The notes under the pieces were generated by a model. The model had not been told where the DNA came from and did not search any database. It saw only the letters and a list, made by a program, of their open reading frames with translations. Shown here piece after piece: positions 21,690 to 32,830 of a stretch of DNA of 64,000 bases. The first letter of the stretch is position 1. The number at the start of each line of letters is the position of its first letter. Both the position numbers and the translations under genes were made by a program. Origin of the DNA: Litsea cubeba (lineage: Eukaryota > Streptophyta > Magnoliopsida > Laurales > Lauraceae); assembly GCA_012931725.1 (NCBI GenBank), contig CM022948.1, forward strand, positions 18,158,355 through 18,222,354. Reading direction: 5' to 3'.

Positions 21690-23224
21690 GAGGCTAGCTG
21701 AAGAACGGCCTGTTCTTGATCTTGTTCATGATTTGGTGGATCGGCTCCCTGAAGATGACGTTCACGGCCGGGTAAGCGTCGACAGGAGGTCCGGTCTTCT
21801 TGATGGTCCCATATCTGGACGCTGGAGATCTTGCCGAACTGGAGACCCAGGTTTGCTTCGGCTCTTCCTTGCGCAAGGGCTTCTTTTCTCTCTGCTGGGG
21901 CTGATTGCCCCTCCCCTTGGGTCCTAGGCCGTGATTTTCCCGGGCTCGGACTTCGTCCTCCTCCCGAGCGACGTAGCGCTTAATCCGGGACATCAAGGCC
22001 GGCATAGAGGTCGCGGGGTCTCCAGCCAGGTCTTTCCTCAGCTCGTTCCCTGGCAGCAGGGCATTTCTGAAGGCGAAAATCGCCACTTCGTCTCTGGTAT
22101 CCTCAATCTGGTTATAGATCGCCCAGAACCGCCGGGCGAACTGAGTAATGCTTTCGCCCTGCTTCATCTTCAGGGCAAGTATGTCAGCATCGGTCTTGGA
22201 GACGACACTATAAGCCTGGAACTTCTTCAGGAAGGAGAGCCGGAGCTATTTCCAACTCGAAATGGACTTCTCCGGAAGGGCGCAGTACCACTTCGAAGGG
22301 AGGTCACCCAGACTGGAGGAAAAGATCTTGCAGTTGAGGTGGCCCTCGTTCCCCCAGATAGACATCTTCTGAGAGAAGTGTCGGAGGTGAGCTGCTAGGT
22401 CGGACACTCCATCATAGGGGACGAACCGCGGGACAGAGAACTTCTTGGGGAGAGGAGTCTCTTTGATATCCCGCATGAAGGGAGAGGCCCCCAGATCGGT
22501 GGGGCCGCAGATCTCTTGCTGGTCTCGGGCGAGAGCAGCCATCTCCATATTGTGCTGAACGGCCAGTTTGATATGCCTGTCGAGCCGCTCCTGCTCAACG
22601 TCCTTCCGCGGTGACACTGCTTCCGACTTCCACTTCGAATGGCCTCGGCTGTGGTAGCTGCGAACTTGGTCGTCTCGGCCGTGATGGCCTCGACCATTCC
22701 TCGAGTGCTCGTCGTTGGGTCGGCTACGCTTCTGGTCCAGAAAAGCTTTCAAATCCTCGCGGGAGGGCTGGACTACCTTGCTCGGGGTAGCTTTCTTTCC
22801 GCCTTGGGGCTCGGAGGGCTGGCCTGCTGAGGGAGCCCCTGCTGCTTTCAGTTGCTGCTGGAGCTGGCGGATTATCCTGTCCTGCACCTGGATGAGGGCA
22901 TTCTGAGCCGCGATATCTCCTCCATCATCGAGGTCTCGCTGATGATGTGGCTCGTCGACTGCTACACCTTTGTTCTTTGGGGGACGCGCGTGTCGCAGCC
23001 CGTCACGTCGGGGAGCGTGACTTCGTCGCCCGGGAACGAATCTTCAACAACAACTCCCTCTTGGGAGGGAATCTCGACGAAGAGCTGCGAGCCTATGCGC
23101 CCTCGCCTGTAGATGCGCCATGCACCGTTCTGGACCGCCCTTGAGGAGGGGCGTCCGTCGACGGGCCTGGCTGCTCGAGCGCTGCTCTCGAAGATACTCC
23201 GCCTTTCTTCGGTCTCGGAGGCAT
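21690..23224 (-). pseudogene. Tat gag
   Basis: The probable start is ATG at 23224 (MPPRPKKGGVSSRAALEQ). The frame is lost by a stop near 23088 and indels, and recovers with VDEPHHQRDLDDGG, LQQQLKAAGAP, then the retrotransposon-gag core FVPYDGVSDLAAHLRHF, KWYCALPEKSISSW, a TAG near 22243, and MKQGESITQFARRFWAIYNQ. Gag forms the particle. At least one indel and two stops make it non-functional. Confidence 0.85.
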
Positions 23225-23269
23225 GGTATCTGGGAAGATTAAGAAGGTCGGGAAGGTTGGGATATTAGT

Positions 23270-23287
23270 TTCCCACAGACGGCGCCA
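23270..23287 (-). other. Primer-binding site of the Tat element
   Basis: TGGCGCCGTCTGTGGG on the minus strand, two bases inside the LTR. The first nine bases match the 3' end of plant tRNA-Asp as I recall it; the rest does not, which is common in this lineage. Confidence 0.7.
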
Positions 23288-23289
23288 AT

Positions 23290-24154
23290 TGTAAGTGCAG
23301 AAAATTATGACTCACAATAATAGGGGTGCCTGATAGGACTTATCCAAGTAGAAGAAGATGTTCTGCTGCCTCAGGACTTGAAAGGGAAGAAGAAATAGTC
23401 AGAGGACCCTGGCCTGGCCGGCGCAAGGCTCTCCGATGCCTAAGTCAGTATGTGGACTGGAGCAAAGGGAGGAGAGGAAGAAGAGAGGTAGAGTAACGAC
23501 TCTTAAGTATGGAATGCGTACCTTGCATGTGAAATAGTTCTCTATTTATAGAGGATTCATGAGGATATTTTGGATGATATTTCGATGTGGGTCCCACGAT
23601 TTGATAGGGAAGTCTCTATCAGCCCACAAAGCAATTAATGCGGGTCGGATCAGCCCACATTGCATTTAATGCATATCATGTTGGGCCAGGTCCTGTTGGA
23701 GGCCTTTGTCCTGATGTGGTTTCAGCCGCTGGATGCCGCCCTGCCAGTGATTTGGCGAAGATTGTGGTCCGGCTGGACATCGCATCTGTCCCACTGGCTC
23801 GCTCCCCTATCCTGCCATGTGTCCGATGACGTGGCGATCGTAGGGCGCGAGTGGGGGCTCTTCTCTACTTTGGCTTCCGTCCCGAGCTCCTTTGGCTGAG
23901 GTCCCGAGCTCCTTTGGCCGAGATCCCGAGCTCCTTTAGCCGAGGTCAAGCTCTTTATCCGAAGTGGTCCTCTGGCAGCCGAGCTCGGCGCTAGTAGCCA
24001 AAGCCTACCTAACTCCAGCTGAGGCCTTTGTCCCGGTAGCCGAGGTGAATCTGGGTGCCATGTGGATGGCATGTGGATGACGCGTGAGAGTGCTTAATCC
24101 CATCTTACGGCTGTGATTAGCATAATCCTGAAGCTTTGAAAATCTCCCCACACA
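23290..24154 (-). repeat. 5' LTR of the Tat element
   Basis: 865 bp. Compared with the 3' LTR it lacks 36 bp after GGAGGCCTTTG near 23711 and has extra copies of a 22-bp CCCGAGCTCCTTTGGCCGAG unit near 23880-23945. The PBS follows two bases after its end. Confidence 0.92.
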
Positions 24155-24199
24155 ATACTCTTGGATGGATGCTAGGCTCCAAACTTTGGTTACTTCAAG
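24155..24199 (+). pseudogene. Second half of the SnRK2-like kinase exon
   Basis: After one copy of the target duplication the exon continues LLDGC-stop-APNFGYFK and ends at AAG before GTGAGAAG, a good donor site. SnRK2 kinases have LLDGSPAPRLKICDFGYSK here with an intron directly after. The DFG region is shortened by about six residues and a TAG is present, so the exon was probably already dead or decayed after the insertion. Confidence 0.55.
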
Positions 24200-24388
24200 G
24201 TGAGAAGCAAAAATTAATATGCTCATAGAATTTCTACTTGATAACCATTTGAATGGACTTTTTATGTCGAAAAAATGACCACGAGAATCAGAGTTTGTCC
24301 CAAAATGTGGCAATAAAAAACCCTTTTTGTAGTTATCATTAGTTACATAGATGAGTGGGCCATATGATATGTGAGTTTGGCTGGATTT

Positions 24389-24510
24389 TTTTTTTTTGAA
24401 AAGTTACGATAAATTTTATTGAAAAACTATAACAATACAATAACACGAGTATAAGAGACTTATACCCAAGAAATAATTACACACGAGTATAAGAATAATT
24501 ACATAAGAGA
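24389..24510 (-). mobile_element. 5'-truncated LINE tail with 12-bp target duplication
   Basis: A 122-bp insert starts with a T run (the poly-A tail read on the other strand) and contains AATAAAATTTATCG, typical of plant L1 3' ends. It is flanked by TTGGCTGGATTT at 24377-24388 and again at 24511-24522. Only the very 3' end was copied. Confidence 0.8.
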
Positions 24511-24522
24511 TTGGCTGGATTT

Positions 24523-25107
24523 GTTAGCAAACGGGTTGTCAATTTATTGAATCTGTAGAAATTTTGGTATTTAGTTGTTGCTATCAAATTGTGCAGAATC
24601 TAACTTGATTGTCGTTTAATTTAAGAGAGCCTATGGCATTTCTCTCTTTATATTGGTGTTACTAAATCACAAAGTTCTGGCATTGCAGAAGATTTTAATG
24701 AGCAAACTCCAATGGATATGTTGCAAAGCAATTAAAGATACATGCTATTATAGGTGGAGGGAAAGGAATCAAGGGTGAAATTTGAAATCTCTTCAGGAAG
24801 GTGTTAATTCATGTCATGTGTGTACTTTTAGCTGCATTGAGGAAATGAACAACAAAAGGTTTCTTTGCTCCTTTGTCTTTGCATTTTTTATGATTATTTA
24901 CTCGTGAAGATTTGCTAGGTGATATCGTCCTGGTTGTCTCCTACTTTAAGTGGTTGCAACTTGATTTTCCTTTTTGACTCGTTGGTTTTTTTTTATTATT
25001 AGGGATAAACTCTAAACTACATCTATTGATTTCTTATTTTAGGCCCTTGAATAAATACCATGGTATATTTTAAACTTTAAAAAATTATAATATTTCTCAA
25101 TATCTAA
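24523..25107. other. No gene seen
   Basis: AT-rich spacer. I looked for the next SnRK2 exon (activation loop with GTPAYIAPE) and did not find it. Confidence 0.4.
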
Positions 25108-25116
25108 TATTGTGAA

Positions 25117-25480
25117 GAGAGTGGCTATCTACACACTGCATTTACCTCTTTACACACTGCATTTAAAAATAAAAATATTCTTAAACTACCCTTATCCCTC
25201 TCCTTCCCACTCTCTTCCTCTCCCTTCTCCGGTGACCCTGCTCCGGCAACTCCTCCAGCCGCCGCCCTACGTCGACCCATCTCCCTCTCTTCCTCTCCTA
25301 CTCCGGCAGCCGCACACGCCCTCATCCCCATTCCCACCCCACCCCCAGCCCTCCCCCCACCATCCCCCACCATCTCCGCCCACACCCACCACCTTAGCCC
25401 CTCTCCCTCCCTCTGGTCTCTCTCTTTCTCCTCCTCTCCCCGACAGCCCCCATATGCGTCTGGGCTCTTCTTCCTCAGCC
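25117..25480 (+). repeat. Left terminal inverted repeat
   Basis: Pairs with about 25940-26306 in inverted orientation. Similarity is high in the first 100 bases and looser in the CCT-rich part, so the inner limit is approximate. Confidence 0.7.
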
Positions 25481-26306
25481 ACGGGACAACGACAGGACAA
25501 CTGCAATAGCGGCGATGGCACGTCATCCGACGATCACCGCTATTCTCCGGCGACGAGATGGGGCACCAGCAAACGCAACAGAGCCTAGAACCTCTGTTGC
25601 AGAAAACTCCGACGTAGGTTTGGCATTTCCTGCTAACAGAGAAGGGAAGGTGTGATGGTGCTCGCTCTCCGGTTCCGGCTGCGCAAACTCCGGCGATGTG
25701 GGGTCCAACCGAAAATAAGAACCCAAATCGCCCTTCCTGCTTTCCTTCTCCTTCGATCGCCTCTGCTCGATGTAGAACGCAATAATGGGGTTCTCTTGAA
25801 GAAAACCCCATTTTCCATAGAACCCATTGGCTGAGTGGGGGTGGGCTGTGGAGGGGATGAGGGGGGGGGGGGGGGGGGGGGAGATGACCTGGGAGCAGGG
25901 ATAGGGAGAGAGAGGGAGGGAGAGGGGGAGGGAAGGAGAGGGAGATGGGTCGGCGCAGGGCTGCGGCTGGCGGGGTCGGTGTAGGGTGGCGACGGGTGGG
26001 GCTGCCAGAGCAGGGAGAGGGAGAGAGGGGGAGAAAGAGAGACCAGAGGGAGGGGGAGGGCTGGGGGTGGGCTGGGGATGGGAATGGGGATGAGGGAGGG
26101 CGGGTGGGGCTGCTGGAATAGGAGAGGAAGAGAGGGAGATGGGTCGGCGTAGGGCGGCGGCTAGCGGAGTTGCCGGAGCAGGGTCACCGGAGAAGGGAGA
26201 GGAAGAGAGGGAAGGAGAAGGATAAGGGTAGTTTAGAAATTTTTTTATTTTTATTTTTAAATGCAGTGTATAAAGGGGTAAATGCAATGTGTAGATAGCC
26301 ACTCTC
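25117..26306. mobile_element. Non-autonomous Mutator-like element with very long TIRs
   Basis: The left end GAGAGTGGCTATCTACACAC (25117) is repeated inverted at the right end (26306), and the inverted similarity extends several hundred bases inward through pyrimidine-rich sequence. Identical 9-bp flanks TATTGTGAA (25108-25116, 26307-26315) are the Mutator hallmark. No transposase is present. The centre (about 25600-25860) is unique sequence. A run of 21 G at 25861-25881 lies in the right arm. Long proline-rich frames on both strands are by-products of CCT/CTC-rich sequence. Confidence 0.88.
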
Positions 26307-26315
26307 TATTGTGAA

Positions 26316-27687
26316 TGGCATTGCTTGTGCTAAGAAAGGGGGCATTTTGCTAGTTACAATTTATAACCATTCATATTCGCCCCACTAACTATACATTCGA
26401 AATTTTTTAATGTAATCTTACATTCAAAATTAGGATAGCCAAGCACAAAAATATGGGAATTAAAGACGAAAATACTTTCAACAAATCATGAAAAAACTTA
26501 GAAAAATAAAATCAAAAAGAAGGAAACTAGTCCTTGTTGTGGAGGAAGATGATCTCCACAGCTTCTTTTTCTTTTCTCTGCAACCTCCTTAAAATAGAGA
26601 CAAAATATTTTTAACAAGTAACTATTTATAAGCATTATGCACATGTCCTAAATGAATCCCAATGATGCCCCATATAAAATGAATCAAAGGTAGGCCTTCT
26701 GTAGGAATTGTGGGAGTCAAGAATACAACACATGCATAAAGCTAATGGATTATATGATGAATTGATAGTGGATGGAGACTTTGGGTAGTAATCTCAAGGC
26801 TTTGTTTGACTCTTTACCTGACTGGCTTTGTTGATCTTGCCAGGTTTCTCTGTGTTTCTTTTGAATGAAGTTCATCCTTTAACCAATAAAATTTTTTTTT
26901 TTCCAAGCCTTGCTTTGTATTAATGGGGCCCATAACCATTGATCTAATGAAACTTTATGTGGATAGAAAATTCCCAACAATTTTTTTTTCCTTCTTTACA
27001 AGGACTGGAATTCATGCAGCCAATTATGCTATACATGTTCTGATGACAAGATTGCAAACAGTTTGGTTGAGTATAGGCATTTGTAGTTTAGCCTTTGAAT
27101 GCAAAATCTCTTCCTAGATGTGGCATGTACCTGTTCTGCATCATCACATGGCATAAAAAATGTTGCCAAGGCTAGGTGATCACATGACATGTTGATCCCA
27201 GTATCGCACAAACCCCATGGAATAGGAGTTAGCATGTTAGTTTCCAAGAAAAGGAACACCACAGTGGAAATTGTACTAGCCGTTCGATCAAAGGTGAAGA
27301 TGTGAACAGGGGATGGAAGATTTTCAATAAAACATATGAGTGCACAAATACAAACTTCATCCCATCATTCAAAACTTTGTTTCCTTTTTCCTTTTTTGTA
27401 AGAATATCACCCTAACCTTAATTTCTTGATTTATAGCCTTCTAGTTTAAGCCATCCTTCTTTTCTTTTTGTTCTTTTCTTTTCAGGTATTTCAATCCAAC
27501 ATTGAGTGATGGTTGGATCATGGATGAGTTTCAAATATAGGCCTGCAGCCTTCCACCAGCCGATTAAGTTGCTCATATAGAAGAAGGCTCAATGGACCCA
27601 AAAATACACCAAACTACATGGTTCTTGTGTGCAGACGGTCCCACTTGAGTTTCCTGTTTATATAATAGATAATATGTTTTTCATCTG
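26316..27687. other. No gene seen
   Basis: AT-rich spacer with T-rich runs. Short open frames at 26923-27262 have no recognisable motif. Confidence 0.4.
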
Positions 27688-27830
27688 TTGATGGAGGTAG
27701 TAAAGATAGATACGAAGAAGTGTAACTTATCTGAGGATTTCAATCAAGATAGATTGGAATGGAGAAACATAATTCGTGTAGCCGACCCCAATATAGTTGG
27801 ACAAGGCTTTGATGATAATGATGATGTTTT
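27688..27830 (+). mobile_element. 3' end of an RTE-type LINE
   Basis: The reading NQDRLEWRNIIRVADPNIVG followed by GACAAGGCTTTGATGATAATGATGATG is the typical last codons and short-repeat tail of plant RTE non-LTR elements. Only the terminal part of the polyprotein remains. Confidence 0.7.
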
Positions 27831-28534
27831 TCATCTATTGATGGATTTTATAACCAATACCAAATACATGGATAAGGCCCGTAAGGGTGATAATTATGAT
27901 GATGATTTGTTGATGGCCACCATATTAAATATTTTGGCAATGCTATTGTTAAATTAGTTAAGATTTCATCATCAGATTTGAGCTTTTGACTCCATTGGTT
28001 CTTTATGTTGCATTTACATGTGATTTTTTGTTGAGAAGTTGTTACATGGATCATTTAAACAACCCTTGAAAAAACTCTAGCTAACTTGCTTTCCCTTGCA
28101 ACTACATTGTATTTTACGGCTATAATAAGATGTACAATGCTGACTCAATCAAAGACGATAAAATTGTTTACAAGAGTTGGAAGTTATATCTTTTTTTTTT
28201 TAAAAAAACAACACAGTATCAAGAAGGTCCCATTTGTTATCAAATAATTCCATGGACAAGTTTGGTGTTATTGTAACTCCATGGTCATGACATCGCATAA
28301 AAAATTACCATTTTTTTTTGTTACCAAGCTTAGGGCACTGGGACCCCAACTCTCTGGTGAGAGAAGTAGACCTCGGGTGAAAACTCCTCAGGTGAGGGAA
28401 GGAGGCTGCCCAGGTTTACCAAATTAATAAGTTATTAGCACCGCAGAATCCAATCCTTACCAATACCCATCTACTCCAATAATAGATATTTTCTTAAATG
28501 GCGTTCGGCCAAAAACTCTGACCTTTTGTTATAA
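27831..28534. other. No gene seen
   Basis: Spacer between the RTE tail and MULE-1. It includes ACTGGGACCCCAACTCTCTG near 28336, reminiscent of a degenerate retroposon, which I could not classify. Confidence 0.4.
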
Positions 28535-28775
28535 GAGGATTTTACCCAAAAAAAAAAAAAAACAGCCTAGATGTCTACTGGGCTAAAAAGGTAATTTTAA
28601 GCCCCATTGCATCAAATCAGTCATATTTCACGAAATGGTATTTTTTTTTTATCAATTTCAACTAGCGTCCCTAGTGACCCTTGTTTTATAACGTTAAGGG
28701 TCGCTGGGACCCTGCGCTGTATACGAAAAGCAGAATAAAAAGGTTTTTTTTTTCTCTCTTTCGTTGTCAACGGGA
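28535..28775 (+). repeat. Left TIR of MULE-1
   Basis: Inverted match to 36240-36473, including CTACTGGGCTAAAAAGGTAA and TCATATTTCACGAAATGG. At 28664-28712 it holds a hairpin with arms GCGTCCCTAGTGACCCTT and AAGGGTCGCTGGGAC. The same hairpin lies in the right TIR at 36304-36352. Confidence 0.85.
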
Positions 28776-30183
28776 CATATCTTCTCTCCCAAGTCGTCTG
28801 CGCCCGTCTCCTAGGTCGACTTGCTTCCCCTCCAGGTCATTCCCACCTCTTGAAGACCATAAAAGTCACATTCCCTTGTTTGGTGGAGAGCATTAAAGTT
28901 CATATGATACTCTGATTAGGGCCTAGCAATGGAAAGGTGAAGTTTGTACTTTGCCCTAGAACATGATTTTCTACTTTGATAAACCCTTTTCATGTGACTA
29001 TTTCTGCATGTATCTCATCGTCTTCTTCTCCCACAACATCCCATCATAAAAAAATGACTGATAGAGAATTGAAATATAAGTTTTGTTTGATTCTTTTCCT
29101 TTCCAATATAAATGCTTTTGTCATGATAAGAAGAAGAAATGTTGTATTTTTATCACTGCTAAGATACAGATTGTGTGCAAACATCTTTGATAGGATTTTT
29201 TATGTTTTTATTTTTCACTAACATTGATGTGAGAATAATATGGACCAAAATAAATGTCATACAGAGAAAGTTATCTTCTGTTCATCAAGTAACATCATTG
29301 TACCTAACTATTCAGTTTAAAAAATTAAAAAAAACTTTTAAGTACCGCCTCTACTTCAAATAAAATGAACATGATAGCATTCACTCTCCAAAAAGATGGT
29401 TTCCAAGCAGCCATTAAAAATTACATAAAACAGAATAATAATTTGCCACTTCACTCACACACTGACAACATGATGCCTGATATTCATTCAATCCTCTTCG
29501 TGCAAGGATCTAATATTCTAATCCTTATGAGCTAAAAAAAGAATGACAATACTTATAAATGATGAGGGCATGGACAATTCCTTTCCTCCATGCTACTACT
29601 CTACATATGAAATCAACAGCCATTGCATTTCCACACACACACATTCGATACTAATTCAGAATGGAACATTGATTTACAGCAGCCATAAAACATAGCAAAG
29701 AGTTTTTACTTTGGGCAGTAGCGCGTCAAGCGCACTCCATTTGAAGGGTACATTGGAAAACAAATATCCAATATATGGTGAGAAGTGGAGAAACCATGCC
29801 AAGTGCTAGCTTTCTCAACAACCAAAATCATATGCCATTGAACAAATCTCGAGGTCTTTAGAAGAGCGCCTCTGAGTTGAACTTGTTATAATCTTTCTGT
29901 TATCATATTCAAGTATATGCAAGAAACTAAATCAATGAAATCCAAATAATAAGAGATTTGTCAATATCAAAAGGAAAATATCACTGAATAATAACACCAA
30001 TACGATCGAATTTTATATGTTAATTGTTCCAACCATGACATGAACATTTTAAATTTAAAAGTAAATATACCAAATGGACTTGTGGTAATGAACAGATGTT
30101 CCTCTTTTTATTGGATATGTTCATTGAAGTATGTTTGTTTTTACTGATTTAACCAACCATTATTAAATGTTTTAATGTTGCAG
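28776..30183. other. MULE-1 left leader region, no gene seen
   Basis: AT-rich sequence between the TIR and the first recognisable transposase exon. By analogy with MULE-2 it would hold a leader exon and intron; I cannot place them. Confidence 0.4.
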
Positions 30184-31110
30184 TATTACTTCGGATGTTG
30201 ATGTCCTAGCAATATTACATTATGATGGTGAATTTCAATCAAATCTCAAATGTCCTCAATATATTGGAGGAAGACAGAAGATGAGGCATCTCCGAAAAAC
30301 CATAACATATAGTGAGATTGTGAACGTTGCACTCGAAGCATCAAATTGAGAAGCCAGTGTGGAAGACTTATGTATAAAGCACCTTCTTCACAGAAGTTTT
30401 TTTTTCATTGGTGATGACAATGATGTAAAGGGAATGTTCAGAGCTTTGGTGACTCATCCAAGAGACAATATATTGTTGTTTGTTGCAAGAAGGGAATGAG
30501 ACGCATATGCTACCAAAGATACCCCACAAACCAGGTTCGTACGTAGTGACATCTATTTTTAATCAACAAGTGTGTTTATATAAATCCAAAGTTAATTGAT
30601 CCATGCGTTTATTATGCAGGAAGCAAAAGAGGCAAACAAATCAACATCAACGGGAAGTCTTAATCAATGAAACTAGGTTAATCAAAGACAAAGTGTTGGT
30701 GAACGGGGCACAGACGAAAGAATTTCCCACTGCCGACTTGAATGAGGATTGCGATTTCAATTTTCCATCAGCGCCGAATGGTATGATAGTAGAGGAGGAA
30801 CCAATTATTCTTGCTTGGGACAATGATGCAAGTATGGACCGTTTTGAGGATGTTCATTGTTCTTCGAGTATACCCTCCATTTCAAGACACATGGAAGAAC
30901 ATAGTTCAAACAAGGATCAACAATCTCATGGTCCGGAAGAGTGGATTACCAGCGGGTTGAATGATGCAACCACCAAGGTAGACTTCAACAGTGGACACAA
31001 TGGTGCCCGAAGCAATCATATCCTAGGAGGGAGTTGATTCAGCAAGGGATATGTGGTTGGGTTGTAACCTGCGTCAGAAGGGTTGTAACCTGCTCCAACT
31101 GTAAACAGAG
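30184..31110 (+). pseudogene. MULE-1 transposase, N-terminal remnant
   Basis: After a TTGCAG acceptor the reading ITSDVDVLAILHYDGEF, GGRQKMRHLRKTITYSEIV and NDVKGMFRALV aligns with the PB1-like N terminus of the MULE-2 transposase (VLVIFQYDSDFQFD, GGNQKMRYLPTDITYDSLV, NDVRRMFKAS). A second exon (about 30620-31037) matches the linker. A TGA at 30347-30349 replaces the Trp codon of MULE-2, and a further TGA lies near 30501. The DNA-binding, catalytic and SWIM domains are absent. The text resumes at a decayed C-terminal zinc knuckle (TCSNCKQRGYN near 31088), which marks the deletion. Confidence 0.8.
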
Positions 31111-31476
31111 GGGATACAATAGCAATGTAATTTGATGTCACATGTAATTTGATGCCCCCCCCCCCCCCCATTATCCATATGAAAAAGACTAATTGTATGA
31201 CATGTAATTGACATTTTGTTCCACATGTTTTTTATGGCTTCTTTATGTATACGAATAGCAATGTAATCAGAAGAAATGTAATGACATGTCAATGACATTT
31301 TGGTTTTTTTTCATATGTAATGATCTATCTGGCTTCTTATTTCTTGTTAACTATATAATCTCCCTCACTTCATTGGATATCCAATAAATTAATCCAATTC
31401 AAGTTGGATATCCCTCTGTATATATTTATGTTGGAATGGACATTTTTTAACTTAAAAAATATTTATAAGTAATATA

Positions 31477-31885
31477 GGTCGCTAAGGACGCTGGAAAGGA
31501 TCTGTTTGTTTGGATAAGGATCCCTACCGACCCATATATATAACTAACGTTGGTCGCTAGGGACGCTGTGAATGATTTGTTTGTTTGGATAAGGGTCCCT
31601 AGCGACCCATATATATAACTAACGTTGGTCGCCAGGGACGCTGGGAAGGATATAGATGTTTGAATAAGGGTCCCTAGCGACCCATATATATATATGTATA
31701 ACTAACGTTGGTCGCTAGGGACACTGGGAAGAAAAAAATGTTGTTTTATGAGTCATTAGAGACCGTTAGCTACTAATATACGTTAGGGACGCTGGAAAGG
31801 ATCTTGATGCTGTTCTTTTGGGTCTCATGGGACCTTGATCTGTAAAAAATATATGTATTCTGGGACGCTGGTAAGGAGATCTATT
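31477..31885. repeat. MULE-1 internal array of 75-83 bp hairpin units
   Basis: Clear unit starts GGTCGCTAGGGACGCTGG at 31477, 31552, 31627 and 31710, then two decayed units to about 31885. Each junction between units reads GGGTCCCTAGCGACCC, an 18-base AT-rich loop, GGTCGCTAGGGACGCTG, that is, an inverted repeat. The same hairpin is in both TIRs of the element. The array lies between the end of the transposase remnant and the end of the opposed ULP remnant. Confidence 0.85.
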
Positions 31886-32250
31886 TTTAAATGACAGTGA
31901 ATTAACAGTAATTCATTCTTTTGAAAATGTTCTCATTCATGCTTGCCCTGTATAGTGATGTCCATTCTTATGCATACTACAAGTTATTAATTTATACATC
32001 AACCACAACTTCAACAAACAGATTCCAATCAAACAACGATTTCATTTTATCACATTCACCCAAAATAACAAGTTAATTACAACGATTTGGAACTTCAACA
32101 TAAAAAAAAATGTTGCTCCAAACATTAAGTTCATTACAACATTTGATCCCAAAAGAATAAGTTAATTACAACGATTTCAGCGGCACATATATTGTTAAGG
32201 GCTTTACAACCATCGTTGTTAGAACTTTACAAAGCTAGGAGGTTTGGGAG

Positions 32251-32830
32251 TTGCAGCCTGTCAGCATTCAGCAGCCAGCTTTTCTTGAAGATCTCAACCA
32301 ATATCTTTTGTCGGTAATACGGGATGTCAGCTTAAATAAACCTTATCGGGCGACGGTGTATGCAGTGCTCTGCGTATGCAATCGCAAAGAAACCAGAGTC
32401 CGTCCCATTCTGCTGATAAGGGATATCAGTGTTTGTCACGGAAGTCCAAACCCAAGGCTCACCCCACCCGTAATCTCCAAATCGCTGTGTCAACCACAGT
32501 CTCTGTTTACAAATTGATCAAGAAAAGCAATCAATAAATAATAGCATGCAAAATAGGAATCTATGAATAACATGAACACCACATGTGGGTAAATCACTCA
32601 CAAAACTATCGCAGATGTTCTGATGATAATGGTCGCTCTTTGAGCTATTGTAGAGTTCCCAGCGATTTTCGTCCGTGTAACCGACGAGAAGAGTGAAATG
32701 ATTGTGTGCGTGTAGGATGTAAACTAGGGTTCTGCACTCTTTTACATCCCAAACTCTGGATCCATTCTGGCCAAACGCTGCATCATCTCCGGTCTTTTGA
32801 TTCCCCTTGCCACCAACTCTAAAAAAAAGA
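32251..32830 (-). pseudogene. MULE-1 ULP1-like protease remnant, catalytic Cys lost
   Basis: On the minus strand, two exons match the C-terminal ULP1 domain of MULE-2. The right one has HNHFTLLVGYTDENRWELYN and the left one has TDIPYQQNGTDSGFFAIAYA, HCIHRRPIRF and IPYYRQKILVEIFKKSW. The C48 family removes SUMO-like modifiers with a His/Asp(Asn)/Gln/Cys active site. Here the Cys of NDCG is Ser (TDSG) and a TAA follows HRRPIRFI, so it is dead. Upstream PMD exons are not recognisable. Confidence 0.82.

Larger units (their letters stand above)
11578..24154 (-). mobile_element. Full-length Tat-lineage Ty3/gypsy retrotransposon, reading right to left
   Basis: LTRs at 11578-12456 and 23290-24154 are flanked by the same pentamer ATACT (11573-11577, 24155-24159). 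On the minus strand: LTR, PBS TGGCGCCGTCTGTGGG (23287-23272), gag, protease, RT-RNase H, a second (archaeal-type) RNase H, integrase, tandem repeats, an antisense accessory gene, polypurine tract CTAGGGGGCAAT (complement at 12457-12468) and LTR. Two RNase H domains and an antisense gene next to the 3' LTR are known marks of the Tat lineage. Every gene has lesions. The two LTRs differ by point changes, a 36-bp gap and repeat-number changes, so the insertion is not recent. Confidence 0.95.

Noticed and set aside
19811..22398. Several plus-strand open frames of 80-160 codons opposite gag-pol
   Set aside because: They are shadows of the minus-strand RT, protease and gag reading; composition follows the complementary codons.
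23270..23290. tRNA-like sequence
   Set aside because: Only the short stretch complementary to a tRNA 3' end is present; it is a primer-binding site, not a tRNA gene.
25112..26302. Long proline-rich open frames on both strands
   Set aside because: They mirror each other in the arms of an inverted repeat of CCT/CTC-rich DNA and have no domain.
28526..28534. 9-bp target duplication for MULE-1
   Set aside because: TTGTTATAA and ATATTCTTA agree at only five of nine positions, too few to claim a duplication.
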